Shown here in pieces: positions 28,266-37,481 of a stretch of 64,000 bases of DNA. The DNA is taken from contig CP128433.1 of NCBI GenBank assembly GCA_032615215.1, positions 124,001-188,000 on the forward strand. Reading direction: 5' to 3'. This DNA comes from Microbulbifer sp. MKSA007. Its GTDB lineage: Bacteria; Pseudomonadota; Gammaproteobacteria; Pseudomonadales; Cellvibrionaceae. The notes under the pieces are model-generated. The model was not told where the DNA came from. It ran no database searches and saw only the letters and a list, made by a program, of their open reading frames with translations. Position numbers and translations under genes: made by a program. The number at the start of each line of letters is the position of its first letter. Position 1 is the first letter of the stretch.

Positions 28266-30446
28266 ATGAAGCACATTCCATTTACACCCCTGGCCTTTAC
28301 GATAGCCACTCTTAGTGCTGCGCCGACTTTAGCCGAGCAACAGCTGGAGAGCGTAACAGCAATCGGCGACTCCTCATCTATTTCCAAGTTGCCTGGCTCT
28401 GCACACTTGGTTGATGCTGATGAGTTAGCCGAGTTCGAGTTTGTTGATATCAATCGCATGATGCGCTCAGTTCCTGGGGTCTACATTCTTGAAGAAGATG
28501 GCTACGGATTGCGTCCGAATATCGGGATTCGCGGTGCCCAAGGGGGACGCTCCGCCAAAATTTCCTTGATGGAAGATGGAGTGTTAGTGGCTCCGGCTCC
28601 TTACTCTGCACCAGAAGCTTATTATTTCCCCAGTGCGGGCCGCATGAATGCAATTGAGGTGTTAAAAGGCCCCGGATCTCTGCAATATGGCCCATTCACC
28701 GTGGGTGGTGCAGTCAATATGTTGAGCACACCTATTCCCACTGCCAGTGAAGGTATGGTGCAACTAGAGGCCGGAGAATTCGGTGAGACCCGTTTGCATG
28801 CTCATTATGGTGCCAGTACAGAAAATACTGGCTGGTTGTTGGAAACACAGCAGCAGTATGCAGATGGATTCAGAGAAATCGATAGTGCCGGCAGCGCAGA
28901 TATTGCTAAAGAAGACTATCTATTAAAGGGCCGTATCAGTTCCGATAGAGACGCAACTTATCGCCAGCAGTTGGATATCAAGCTTCAGTACTCCGAAGAG
29001 GAGTCTGGCATGAGTTATCTGGGCCTAACGGATGCCGACTTTAAGAAAGATCCGAACCGTCGATACGGTATCAGCGCCCTGGATGAAATGCAGAATCGCC
29101 ACAGCACTATCCAGCTGAACCACAGTATCGAACTGAGTGACAGTTTTGCCCTGCATACCCAGGCTTACTACAACAAGTTTAAACGCGACTGGTTTAAGGT
29201 CAGCGAGGGTGACTTGATAGATGCTGTTAATACCGGCGGCAGTGTTGATGGAGTTTTAGACCCTCAAGCGGTTTTGGATGGCACTGAAGATTACACCTTC
29301 GGTGTTAAGCACAACAATCGTGAGTACGAGGCCAAGGGCCTGCAGATCAGTGCCGATTGGCGCTTTAATACTGCTTCCGTTAGTCATGAGCTGTCCTTTG
29401 GAGTGCGCCAGCATCGAGATGAGGTGGATAGATTCCAGCCTGTGGAAAACTATGAGCAGGTTGATGGCAAATTGGTGTATCTGAGCACAGATATTCCCGA
29501 TACCGCTGAAGAAAGCAGCAATAACCGTGTTGAAGAAGCGGATGCAACTTCGTTCTTTATCTACGACGATATCCAGCTGAACGATAAGCTGACTCTCACC
29601 GCTGTTCTTCGCTACGAGGATATAGAGACCGAGCAGCAGCGTTATAACGACGCTGAGCGTACAGAGAAGGGCAGCTATCGCTCCAATCAGGTGGATGAAT
29701 GGCTGCCAGGCTTGGGACTTGTTTACCAGGCAAGCGAACAGTGGAGCCTGCTGGCAGGTGTGCACCGTGGCTTCGCCCCTCCCGGCGCAGGTGCAGCCGA
29801 TGGCCAGGGGCCGGAGTTATCCACAAACTATGAATGGGGTGCTCGCTTCGATAACGGAAGCCTGAATGCTGAATTGATCGCCTTCTACAGTGACTATGAA
29901 AATGCTGTGCAAAACTGCTCGGTGGCGGTGAAATGTCCCAATGGTGCCGAGAGTGGTACCTACCAGTTGGGTGAAGCAGAAATCAAAGGGCTGGAAGCTA
30001 CGCTTGGAAGTGAGTGGGTGCTCACAAACGGTTGGATACTACCGGTGCGGGCAACCTATACCTTTACTGATGCAGAAATCAGTGAAGATAGTGATGGTAA
30101 TGACCTGCTTGCCGGCGACAACCTCGAATACCTCCCAGAAAATGTCTTTGCGATATCTGCGGGTCTGGATAGCGGCGCTGCTTGGCGTTTGAACCTGACT
30201 GCAGCCTATCAGGACGAGATGTGTGTTAATACCCAATGCAACCGGGGAGATACCGACCAATTTGATTATACCGAGTCACTTTGGGTTGTAGATGCTGCTG
30301 CGCATTATGATTTCATGGCTGACCTGACCGGTTACCTGAAAGTGGATAATCTGTTGGATGAGCAGGTTATTATTAGTCGCAGTCCAGATGGCGCCCGTGC
30401 AAACAGACCCCGCACTGCCACTTTAGGCATGAAGTATGTCTTTTGA
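28266..30446 (+). CDS. TonB-dependent outer-membrane receptor, FecA-like
   Basis: 726-residue outer-membrane transporter. An N-terminal signal peptide (about 1–23, ending SAAPTLAEQ) precedes a plug domain. Its wording (SVPGVYILEEDGYGLRPNIGIRGAQGGRSAKISLMEDGVLVAPAPY and the GPFTVGGAVNMLSTP strand) is close to ferric-citrate and related iron-chelate receptors. The rest is a 22-strand barrel with alternating aromatic strands, ending in the terminal phenylalanine signature GMKYVF. There is no long N-terminal signalling extension of the FecA type, so direct sigma-factor regulation is unlikely. GGAGGG lies 5 bp before the start. The substrate is probably an iron complex, by inference. Confidence 0.9.
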   Translation: MKHIPFTPLAFTIATLSAAPTLAEQQLESVTAIGDSSSISKLPGSAHLVDADELAEFEFVDINRMMRSVPGVYILEEDGYGLRPNIGIRGAQGGRSAKISLMEDGVLVAPAPYSAPEAYYFPSAGRMNAIEVLKGPGSLQYGPFTVGGAVNMLSTPIPTASEGMVQLEAGEFGETRLHAHYGASTENTGWLLETQQQYADGFREIDSAGSADIAKEDYLLKGRISSDRDATYRQQLDIKLQYSEEESGMSYLGLTDADFKKDPNRRYGISALDEMQNRHSTIQLNHSIELSDSFALHTQAYYNKFKRDWFKVSEGDLIDAVNTGGSVDGVLDPQAVLDGTEDYTFGVKHNNREYEAKGLQISADWRFNTASVSHELSFGVRQHRDEVDRFQPVENYEQVDGKLVYLSTDIPDTAEESSNNRVEEADATSFFIYDDIQLNDKLTLTAVLRYEDIETEQQRYNDAERTEKGSYRSNQVDEWLPGLGLVYQASEQWSLLAGVHRGFAPPGAGAADGQGPELSTNYEWGARFDNGSLNAELIAFYSDYENAVQNCSVAVKCPNGAESGTYQLGEAEIKGLEATLGSEWVLTNGWILPVRATYTFTDAEISEDSDGNDLLAGDNLEYLPENVFAISAGLDSGAAWRLNLTAAYQDEMCVNTQCNRGDTDQFDYTESLWVVDAAAHYDFMADLTGYLKVDNLLDEQVIISRSPDGARANRPRTATLGMKYVF

Positions 30447-30472
30447 CCTGAAGTAGGTTCATCGATCTGAGA

Positions 30473-30502
30473 ACAAGGCCCCGGTCATTACCGGGGCCTT
30501 GT
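30473..30502. terminator. bidirectional hairpin between TonB receptor and rRNA methyltransferase genes
   Basis: Perfect 13-bp stem ACAAGGCCCCGGT/ACCGGGGCCTTGT with a 4-nt loop between two convergent genes. No U-tract is seen on either side, but strength and position suit a shared terminator. Confidence 0.65.
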
Positions 30503-30517
30503 GGGGTTCATGAGCAC

Positions 30518-31708
30518 CTACTTATTGGTGTTTCCCCCGAGATGTACAAAATGAGCTTTTAGGTAGTTGGTTTCCGGAATTGCTGGATGCATAGGGTGAT
30601 CAGCCCCTTGACCACCACTGGCCAGAATTGAGGCTGGGCGCCCCAAGCGGTGAGCGGCGCCACGGATACAGTCGAGAAGCTCATCAGATTGCAGATGCAT
30701 AGAGCAGGAAGCGCTTACTAACAGCCCATCCTTCGCCAACAAACGCATTGCGAGTTCATTGATATGGCGATAGGCCGCCAAGCCGGCTTTATGATCTTTC
30801 CTCCGCTTAATAAAAGCGGGTGGGTCGAGCACAATCGCATCAAACCTCTCCCCCTCTGCGACCAACCCTTTGAGGACATCCAGTGCTTTACCCTGGATGG
30901 TTTTGAGCTTGTCGGCGAATCCATTGTGATCCGCATTGAGCAAACACCAGTCCAAGGCCTGCTGAGAGGCGTCTACGCACACTACCTCTGCCGCACCATT
31001 GGCCAGTGCCTGAATACCCCAACCGCCCGCGTAGGAAAACAGATCTAATACTTTTTTGCCGTTGACCCAGCGATTCAACAGCCTGCGGTTTTCCCGGTGA
31101 TCGTAAAACCAACCGGTTTTCTGCCCCTGGTGTACCGGGGCCAGAAGTGGAACGCCGTTCTCCTCGAACGGGACCATCTCGGGTACATCTCCAAAGGCCA
31201 CGTTGTGTACCAGCGGCATATCTTCAACTGCGCGCCCCTGATGATCATTGCGCAGCAGGATGCCTTTGGGGTTAACCATCTCCACCAACTTATCCACAAC
31301 CGTTTGTTGGTAGCGCTCCATTCCCCAATTGCTGACCTGGACTACTAAATAATCCCCAAACCTATCCACTACCAAGCCCGGAAGCCAGTCAGAGTCACCG
31401 TATACCATCCGGTAGCTGGGGTGGGAAAAGTACCGTTGGCGCTGTTCAAATGCAGTTTGTATGCGCTCACAAACAGTATCTGTGGAAAAGTCAGAATTAC
31501 GGCTGACTATTCGTCCACAAATAAGTTGGCTCGGATTTACAAAGGCTGTGCCGAGCAGCTTGCCCTGGCTATCGTGAACTTGGCACTGACTACCCGCATC
31601 AATTCCCTTTAATGGAGAGCGCTTAGTGTCCACCTCATTGCTGTAAATCCATAGGTGGCCACGCTTGAGTCGGCGCTCTGCGCCTCGATTCAGTATTAAC
31701 TCCACCAA
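30518..31708 (-). CDS. class I SAM-dependent rRNA methyltransferase, RlmI-like
   Basis: 396-residue protein with an N-terminal PUA-type RNA-binding domain (RGAERRLKRGHLWIYSNEVD to about residue 75) and a Rossmann-fold methyltransferase: motif I VLDLFSYAGGWGIQA, motif II VVCVDAS, motif IV LDPPAF, then SCSMHLQSDEL. This is the layout of RlmI (YccW), which methylates C1962 of 23S rRNA; paralogues with unknown targets exist, so the exact site is not claimed. A TTG at 31706–31708 with GGAGA about 7 nt upstream, or the next codon GTG, is the start. It converges on the TonB receptor gene. Confidence 0.85.
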   Translation of the reverse strand: MVELILNRGAERRLKRGHLWIYSNEVDTKRSPLKGIDAGSQCQVHDSQGKLLGTAFVNPSQLICGRIVSRNSDFSTDTVCERIQTAFEQRQRYFSHPSYRMVYGDSDWLPGLVVDRFGDYLVVQVSNWGMERYQQTVVDKLVEMVNPKGILLRNDHQGRAVEDMPLVHNVAFGDVPEMVPFEENGVPLLAPVHQGQKTGWFYDHRENRRLLNRWVNGKKVLDLFSYAGGWGIQALANGAAEVVCVDASQQALDWCLLNADHNGFADKLKTIQGKALDVLKGLVAEGERFDAIVLDPPAFIKRRKDHKAGLAAYRHINELAMRLLAKDGLLVSASCSMHLQSDELLDCIRGAAHRLGRPASILASGGQGADHPMHPAIPETNYLKAHFVHLGGNTNK

Positions 31709-31977
31709 AAGGGGATCTCCGTTGATGTGTACAAATTAGGGGCCAATTGTGCGGACAGCTAAGTGAAGGTCAAGCCTCAAGCTGATGTATGGCTCGTTCG
31801 GAGCTTTAAGAACCAATAGTCACCCGAGGGTTACTCATATCCGTCAAAGTTTATACGTCAGTACCGGAGAAAATGACTATCAATTTGGGGTAACAGGGTG
31901 TCTAAGATGGTTATAACTGGCAGAATCTGGCGCCTGTAAATCATTCTTATCCCCAGCCGTTGTGGAAAACTGCCGAG
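31709..31977. other. divergent intergenic region
   Basis: About 270 bp between divergent rRNA methyltransferase and GlxA-type regulator genes; promoters for both must lie here. No clear operator or structured element was recognised. Confidence 0.35.
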
Positions 31978-32973
31978 ATGAATAAGCACCAACAAACACA
32001 AAATGGAGCTAGGAAAGTCGCCATGGTGGTCTGCCCGGGTGCAACTAGCCTGGATATCACAGGTCCCCTAGAGGTTTTTGCCTTGGCAAATGATCAGTTG
32101 CGCAAACAAGGGCGTTCCAACCAGGATTTCTATGATATTCAGTTGGTGGGACTTGAGTCTGGTCCGGTTACGACTTCGACAGGGGTTAAGGTTTTTATAG
32201 ACCTCCCGTTTCATGAAGCTGAGGGGATTCATACCCTGTTAGTGAGCGGCATGCCACCGGACTCCTGTCAGCGAGCTTGTGCCAATAGTTCTGTTCTGGA
32301 GTGGCTGGCTGAGCAGCAGAAAAAAGTTGCTCGTATTGGTTCAATCTGTAGTGGGGCCTTGATGCTCGCCAACGCAGGCATTCTCAATGGGCGGCGTGCT
32401 ACGACGCATTGGGCGGATGTTCCTGAGTTGCAGGGATTCTCCCAGGTAGAAGTGGATCCGGATGCCATCTTTGTCCGCGACGGTAATGTTTATACGTCGG
32501 CCGGAATTACTGCTGGAATTGATTTGGCTCTATCGATGATTGAGGAGGACCATGGGAGGGGCTTGGCACTCAACCTGGCTCGAATTCTTGTTCTCTACTT
32601 AAAGAGAGATGGAGGACAGCAGCAATTTAGTGTGCGATTGGAAAATCAGATAAACAGCGATCGTTTTGCAACTTTAATTGAATGGATGTACCAGAATATT
32701 AGGAAACCTTTAACGGTGGAGAGGCTGGCTCAGGAAGCCGCTATGAGCCCACGGAATTTTGCCCGGAGCTTTGTGCGAGAACTTGGTGTAACACCTGCTC
32801 GTTTTCTAGAGCAGATAAGAGTGGAACGAGCTTGCCAATTATTTTCCGAACAAAATCAGTCACAGGATAAAGTGGCAAAACTCTGTGGCTTTCAATCCCA
32901 AGAGCAATTGAGAAGAGCCTTTAAAAAGCACAAGGGTATTTTGCCGAGTGAATATCGAAAGCGTTTTCACTAA
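31978..32973 (+). CDS. GlxA-type transcriptional regulator (DJ-1/PfpI domain plus AraC helix-turn-helix)
   Basis: 331 residues from ATG 31978. The N-terminal two thirds form a DJ-1/PfpI amidotransferase-like domain (VAMVVCPGATSLDITGPLEVFALAN; nucleophile-elbow GSICSGALMLANAG with its cysteine kept; THWADV). The C-terminal third is a double AraC helix-turn-helix (LTVERLAQEAAMSPRNFARSFVRELGVTPARFLEQIRVERACQLF; VAKLCGFQSQEQLRRAFKKHKGILPSEYRKRF). Such proteins often activate catabolic genes. Its divergent neighbour is the rRNA methyltransferase; the hydrolase at 33400 is another possible target, unproven. Confidence 0.88.
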   Translation: MNKHQQTQNGARKVAMVVCPGATSLDITGPLEVFALANDQLRKQGRSNQDFYDIQLVGLESGPVTTSTGVKVFIDLPFHEAEGIHTLLVSGMPPDSCQRACANSSVLEWLAEQQKKVARIGSICSGALMLANAGILNGRRATTHWADVPELQGFSQVEVDPDAIFVRDGNVYTSAGITAGIDLALSMIEEDHGRGLALNLARILVLYLKRDGGQQQFSVRLENQINSDRFATLIEWMYQNIRKPLTVERLAQEAAMSPRNFARSFVRELGVTPARFLEQIRVERACQLFSEQNQSQDKVAKLCGFQSQEQLRRAFKKHKGILPSEYRKRFH

Positions 32974-33151
32974 AAATATAATTATTAATTACTTGCAGCC
33001 AATTGTTAATATTTAAATTGGAAGATTTATATTTAGCCTAGTTAAAAAGTAAATGATTCTTTAAATCTCTCCCAAACGGCATTTTTAATAATTGTTTATT
33101 GAAGGTTAGTTTTCAACTTTAGAGAAAATTTACTGAGTTGGAGGTAAACCT

Positions 33152-33283
33152 ATGAATACCCTAATGGCGCTAGAGTTTATTAGTTTGCGAATAAAATACT
33201 TCTTTATGGAAAAATCTAAAAATAAATTTCGATATTGTTCACCGCTTAGGAAACGTGGGAATAGAATAAAACTTGAGACCTAG
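33152..33283 (+). CDS. short hypothetical ORF (43 residues) with a strong ribosome site
   Basis: ATG at 33152 is preceded by GGAGG with a 7-nt spacer, one of the best ribosome sites in this stretch. The peptide starts MNTLMALEFISLRIKYFFME and is basic toward the C-terminus (SPLRKRGNRIKL). It lies in an AT-rich gap of over 400 bp between the GlxA-type regulator and the serine hydrolase. A small stem GTGTC/GACAC followed by TTTTAATT occurs just after it (33320–33343). No homologue is recognised; it may not be expressed. Confidence 0.35.
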   Translation: MNTLMALEFISLRIKYFFMEKSKNKFRYCSPLRKRGNRIKLET

Positions 33284-33399
33284 GGCCGATCTAAAATCGT
33301 GTCGGAATTGGTCGTAAATGTGTCTCCTGCGACACTTTTAATTGTGTCAAGCTTGCTTTTAAATCGGGCAACAGACCTAAAGCTTAATTCGGAGGGGGT

Positions 33400-34673
33400 A
33401 TGAGACGTAAGCTCATATTGATGAGCGTGGCCACACTTCTGTGTGGTTTTACTTATATGTTGTGGCCAGTTTATCAATTCTATGCCTGGTCACTAAATAC
33501 AGTGCCGTTAAGTCCATTGGGGTGGCAGGCTCTACCTACAAAGGCGCCGTCCACTCAAGAGCTCTCCGATAGTGGATTGCAGCTTGCCGCAGGGCAATCG
33601 CTTAAAGCAATTGAAAATCATCGTGAGAAAATCGGTGCTCCGGCAATTTCTGCGGCAGTATCTGCTTGTGGTGCAGTAGTTTGGGCTGGGGCTGCCGGCT
33701 GGGCTGATTTAGAGGAGCAAGTACCTGTTTCTACAGAGACACGCTTTCGTATTGGTAGCACCTCTAAGGCTTTAACAGGAACTGCATTGGCGCGTTTGGT
33801 ACAGAGGGGGGCTATTGATCTGGATAAACCTATCTCAAATTATCTGGAACCCTTACCAAACCCCGATTGGGCGTCAATGACCCCGCGCCAATTGGCTTCC
33901 CATATGTCTGGCTTGCCACATTATAAAAAGAACTCCGATTGGCTGGGGTTGTATCAAACTCTGGCACTGGATGTTCACTACGAGGATATGTATCGGGCTC
34001 TGGGAATTTTTGATGCTAGTGAATTACTTTTCGAACCGGGTACCGATTTTTATTACAGTACTTTGGGCACAGTTCTTCTGGGAGCCGTTTTGGCTGGTGC
34101 TGAGGACAAACCTTATCTGGAAGTGATGCATGATGAGGTATTTACGCTTAGCGGAATGAACAGCACAGAGGTATCGCCACTGAATGGTGATATAGAACGT
34201 AATATTGCTCGTTTCTACAAAAGTAATGGCTTGTCTGGCAGTGCCCTTCGCCTGCGGGAATGGCGTCCAGTGGATTTAAGTCATCGCCTGCCGGGGGAGG
34301 CTTTATTTCCACACCCAGTGACTTGGTGAGACTGGGTGCTCAGTTCCTGAAAGCAGACTACTTGTCCCCAGGAGTCCGGGAGATATTTTGGGCGCCACAA
34401 AAATTGGCCAATGGTGAAGTGAATGAACAAAACTATGCCTTGGGTTGGCGGGTGACTGAAGTAGAAATCCCTGAGGTAGGATTAACAAAAGTGGCCAATC
34501 ACGGCGGAGTTAGTCGTGGCAGTCAGAGTTGGTTAATGATATTACCGGAATATCAGCTTTCTGTTGCTGTGAATATCAATCGAAAGACAAAAGATTTTTG
34601 GGACTTTGGTCGAGTATCCCTAGACATAGCGAGCGCTTTTATTCACCAGCAGGATGATCTTAAATGTGACTAA
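33400..34673 (+). pseudogene. serine hydrolase of the beta-lactamase / class C family, frameshifted
   Basis: N-terminal hydrophobic segment (LMSVATLLCGFTYMLWPVYQF) suggests a membrane anchor or signal. The acylation motif SxxK is STSK at residues 120–123 and a YST in place of the usual YxN occurs near FYYSTLGT. The reading frame leaves the family sequence at a 5-G run (34293–34297). With six G it continues LPGGGFISTPSDLVRLGAQF, the normal family wording, to 34673, giving 424 residues and including the third motif (NHGGVS). GGAGGGGG sits just before the ATG. Related proteins are peptidases, esterases or transpeptidase-like enzymes; substrate unknown. Confidence 0.8.
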
Positions 34674-34700
34674 AAAACCGGCCAGATTCTGATCGGTTTT
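34674..34700 (+). terminator. weak terminator after the serine hydrolase
   Basis: AAAACCG/CGGTTTT stem with an inner CAG/CTG pair, directly after the stop, followed by AATTCG. Confidence 0.5.
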
Positions 34701-34764
34701 AATTCGCTCTTCTTACCACGAATGGCTAGCGGGTGAGTCCTACAGAGTATTTACTATAGTTTGG

Positions 34765-35250
34765 GTCTGCGAAAGTACTTTTTACCCGCCTTAGTGAGTC
34801 AAAGTCCCAGATGACGAGTGTTGGGGCAAAAATCATCCACTCGAGTGAAACCATACTAGCAGCACCGATTATGCCTGAATCGGTGCATCCCTGCGGCACA
34901 CTATCCAGTAGAGATTAACCAGAAAAACTGGCTCATCGGAAGCCGCGTTACCGTTGGTGCTGACTTTAGGGTAGTCTGGGGCAGGAATGTAAACTGACAG
35001 ATTCAGGTTATCACTTCCGCTACCGTCACCTACATCCGCATCAAACATGGCGATATATGCGTGCTCCGTTCCTGCATGGATATCAAAGAAAATCACCATC
35101 ACCATCACCAGTGGCTGTGTTGATTTCACTTTCTGCCAAGCCAGTTAAGTCTACCTGGAAATTACCGTTGTAGCCGACGCCCATATTTAGATTGAGGTTG
35201 CCATCGGTGCCGTTGGCAGTTAGTCGAAGTGGAGCAGTCAGCTGAACAGG
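34765..35250 (-). pseudogene. decayed copy of the subtilase C-terminal region
   Basis: On the minus strand this stretch matches about 37505–38085, the end of the intact subtilase gene. Shared peptide pieces include DADVGDGSGSD, LYGPAP/IPAPDYP and VVDYA-type segments, and the DNA shares lines such as CGAGTGTTGGGG and GGTTGCCATCGGTGCCG. The copy has an internal deletion of roughly 90 bp, a frameshift around a (GGTGAT) run at 35095, and no start or catalytic domain. Homology stops sharply near 35250. Boundaries are approximate. It shows that a second protease gene, or a duplicated 3' end, once lay here. Confidence 0.8.
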
Positions 35251-35510
35251 ACGCTATTTATTACAAGTGTTGAAGGTTAGAGATTTATTTATTTAGGTTT
35301 TTGGAGAAAATGATTTTCTTAAAAACACTGTTCGGACAACCTTGGGATAATTTGTATACAAAATCTCTAGTCAATACCTATGTACCAACCACCACTAAAT
35401 GTAATTTATGAGATTGATTATCTACGGTGAGCGAATAAGTATTCGCTAATGATAATTTATACAGAATGATTTAGTATATAAGGGATGAATTTTCATTTTA
35501 TAGGGATTTT

Positions 35511-37376
35511 ATGAAGGTTTTTATTAAAACAATAGTGCTAATTCAGCTTCTAACGTTAGTTGCTTGTGGCGGTAGCGGTAGCGGTAGCGGTAGTGGTAGT
35601 GATAGTAGTGGCGTATCCCCCACACCAACAACTTTAACTGTCACAGGAAAAGTTATTAGTGGAGTTGATGGAGCTTCAGATATTGAGTTGTTGGTGGGAG
35701 ATGAAAGTTTTTCTACTGAATCAGAAAGCGATGGAACATATACTTTAAAAATTGAATTAGATAATGTAGTAGAAGATGATGTAGCTTATATTATAGCGAA
35801 ACATTCAAGTGAAGAAAAAATAAAGTTTGTAAGTATTTTAGGTTCTATAGAAGAGTTAAAGCTCGCTGCTGGTGAAGATGAGTTGCTTGAAGCTTTCGAA
35901 CTCCCAGAAGTAAATCTTTCGAGTTTGTCGACAGCTATCTCAGCGCAAATTACAGGTGGCTCAAACAACGGAATTGAAAATAGAGAGAGTTTATATACCT
36001 ACTCTAAAAATATTGATACTCCATATGCTATTACAGTGGCATCAATTATTAACCTACTGATTTCTAATCCTTGGGAGCTTGAATCAAAAAATATAAAATT
36101 TCCCTCTGAAATCGAAGATACATACTTACTTGCAAGCAATGAATCGGTTATATCTAATTATCATAGTTTAATTAATAGCGATTTGATTGAAAGTACTACA
36201 GAAGACATAGTAAACAACGAAGATCTTGTTTTCTCTTCTCCAGGGAAGGGGGAGTTAATTGAAGATATTTATTATTTATCTTCCTCTGATTTCCACGGCG
36301 TGAAACTTCTCATAGGTTCTAGTAATGAGGGTAGTTTAAGCCATATTACAGGAGTTAAAAATTTTACCTGGCGGGAGACTTCAAATGGAATAGAGCTTGA
36401 GGGAGCAGAATTAATCGACTCAAAGAACGATGAATATGAAATTAAATTAGTACTTAATAAATTAAAGTGGATTTCTAGCAGAAAATCTATCGATTCCATC
36501 CTTGTCGAATACACTAAGTACAAAACTAATTTCGAATATAATACAATTACGAAAGATGAAAGTAGTGTACCATTAAATGCAATACGTAATTTTGGCCTTT
36601 TATCTGTAAGCAATGCGCTTGAAATAGGTAAAAATTATATTTTCCCATCCCCTTCAATAGAAAATACAACTAATTCACCTTATACCACTAACACTGAATC
36701 TCTAGAAATAAATTTTAGTGGAGATTTTGAAAATGGTGGAGTAGTGAACGTTGGTTATCCTCTGCTTTATTTATCGGGTGAAACTTCTACTTTATCCATA
36801 GCCGCCAACTGGTATGTTAACGATAGAGAACTAACAATTGAAATGCCGGGTGCGGAAAAACTAACATATGTTTTTTATGAAAAGCCCAGTAAAAATCAGA
36901 TAGATACTTTCTTTTATACAAGTAAATTTCAGCATGAAATATCGTCCTATTACCCTCCTTTAATTTCAGGTGGAGATTATATGTGGGAGGAAGAGACCAC
37001 TCCCGCCATATATCAGCGTGATAATTCTATTTACACGTTAAATAGTGATGGAACTGGTGAATTGGACTTAGATGGGTTTAACAGTCCTTTAGTATGGAAA
37101 ATAACTACTAACGGAGATCTTGTTATAGGTTTTTATTATCTTCCATATGAAATGTCTGATTACAATAAGTGCATACCTGACTCATGGGACATTGGCCCAT
37201 ACGACAAATATGCTTCTTGCCAGCCATGGTTTTGGGAGGAATGGGATTTGAAGGAAATGCAAGAGCAAGGCAAATTTTGGGCACAAAGGATAGTTTATAG
37301 TCCTAATAATGGTGAGGTTACACGCCTTAACATTAATACCTATAACTTTACAAAAAAAGAAGAAACCGCCTTATAA
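35511..37376 (+). CDS. orphan AT-rich lipoprotein of unknown function
   Basis: 621-residue protein with a lipoprotein signal (MKVFIKTIVLIQLLTLVACG; lipobox LVAC, cysteine 19). A flexible Gly/Ser linker encoded by GGTAGC repeats follows. Residues about 40–110 resemble a carboxypeptidase-regulatory-like or bacterial-Ig beta domain (GKVISGVDGASDIELLV... TYTLKIELDN). The remainder shows no motif I recognise; it ends with an aromatic-rich region containing one CIPDSWDIGPYDKYASCQPW cysteine pair. Base composition is clearly more AT-rich than the flanks and codon choice favours A/T, which suggests acquisition by transfer. No neighbour explains its role. Confidence 0.75.
   Translation: MKVFIKTIVLIQLLTLVACGGSGSGSGSGSDSSGVSPTPTTLTVTGKVISGVDGASDIELLVGDESFSTESESDGTYTLKIELDNVVEDDVAYIIAKHSSEEKIKFVSILGSIEELKLAAGEDELLEAFELPEVNLSSLSTAISAQITGGSNNGIENRESLYTYSKNIDTPYAITVASIINLLISNPWELESKNIKFPSEIEDTYLLASNESVISNYHSLINSDLIESTTEDIVNNEDLVFSSPGKGELIEDIYYLSSSDFHGVKLLIGSSNEGSLSHITGVKNFTWRETSNGIELEGAELIDSKNDEYEIKLVLNKLKWISSRKSIDSILVEYTKYKTNFEYNTITKDESSVPLNAIRNFGLLSVSNALEIGKNYIFPSPSIENTTNSPYTTNTESLEINFSGDFENGGVVNVGYPLLYLSGETSTLSIAANWYVNDRELTIEMPGAEKLTYVFYEKPSKNQIDTFFYTSKFQHEISSYYPPLISGGDYMWEEETTPAIYQRDNSIYTLNSDGTGELDLDGFNSPLVWKITTNGDLVIGFYYLPYEMSDYNKCIPDSWDIGPYDKYASCQPWFWEEWDLKEMQEQGKFWAQRIVYSPNNGEVTRLNINTYNFTKKEETAL
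35571..35606 (+). repeat. GGTAGY hexanucleotide microsatellite
   Basis: Five consecutive GGTAGC/GGTAGT units and a diverged sixth (GATAGT) just after the lipobox codon. They encode a Gly-Ser spacer. Six-base units keep the frame, so gain or loss would alter linker length only. Confidence 0.85.
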
Positions 37377-37389
37377 AATTGAAAAGTAT

Positions 37390-37417
37390 GCCCCTACTAG
37401 TTTTTTTGAGTAGGGGC
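37390..37417. terminator. bidirectional hairpin between orphan lipoprotein and subtilase genes
   Basis: Stem GCCCCTACT/AGTAGGGGC with a loop containing a run of T, between two convergent genes. On the minus strand it is followed by a T-rich tract (ATACTTTTCAATTTTAT), so it mainly suits termination of the subtilase transcript. Confidence 0.65.
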
Positions 37418-37481
37418 CTCTGTCCCTGTTAGTCATCTATAGATGAAAAGACCACTAATTATAGACAATAAAATAAATAGG

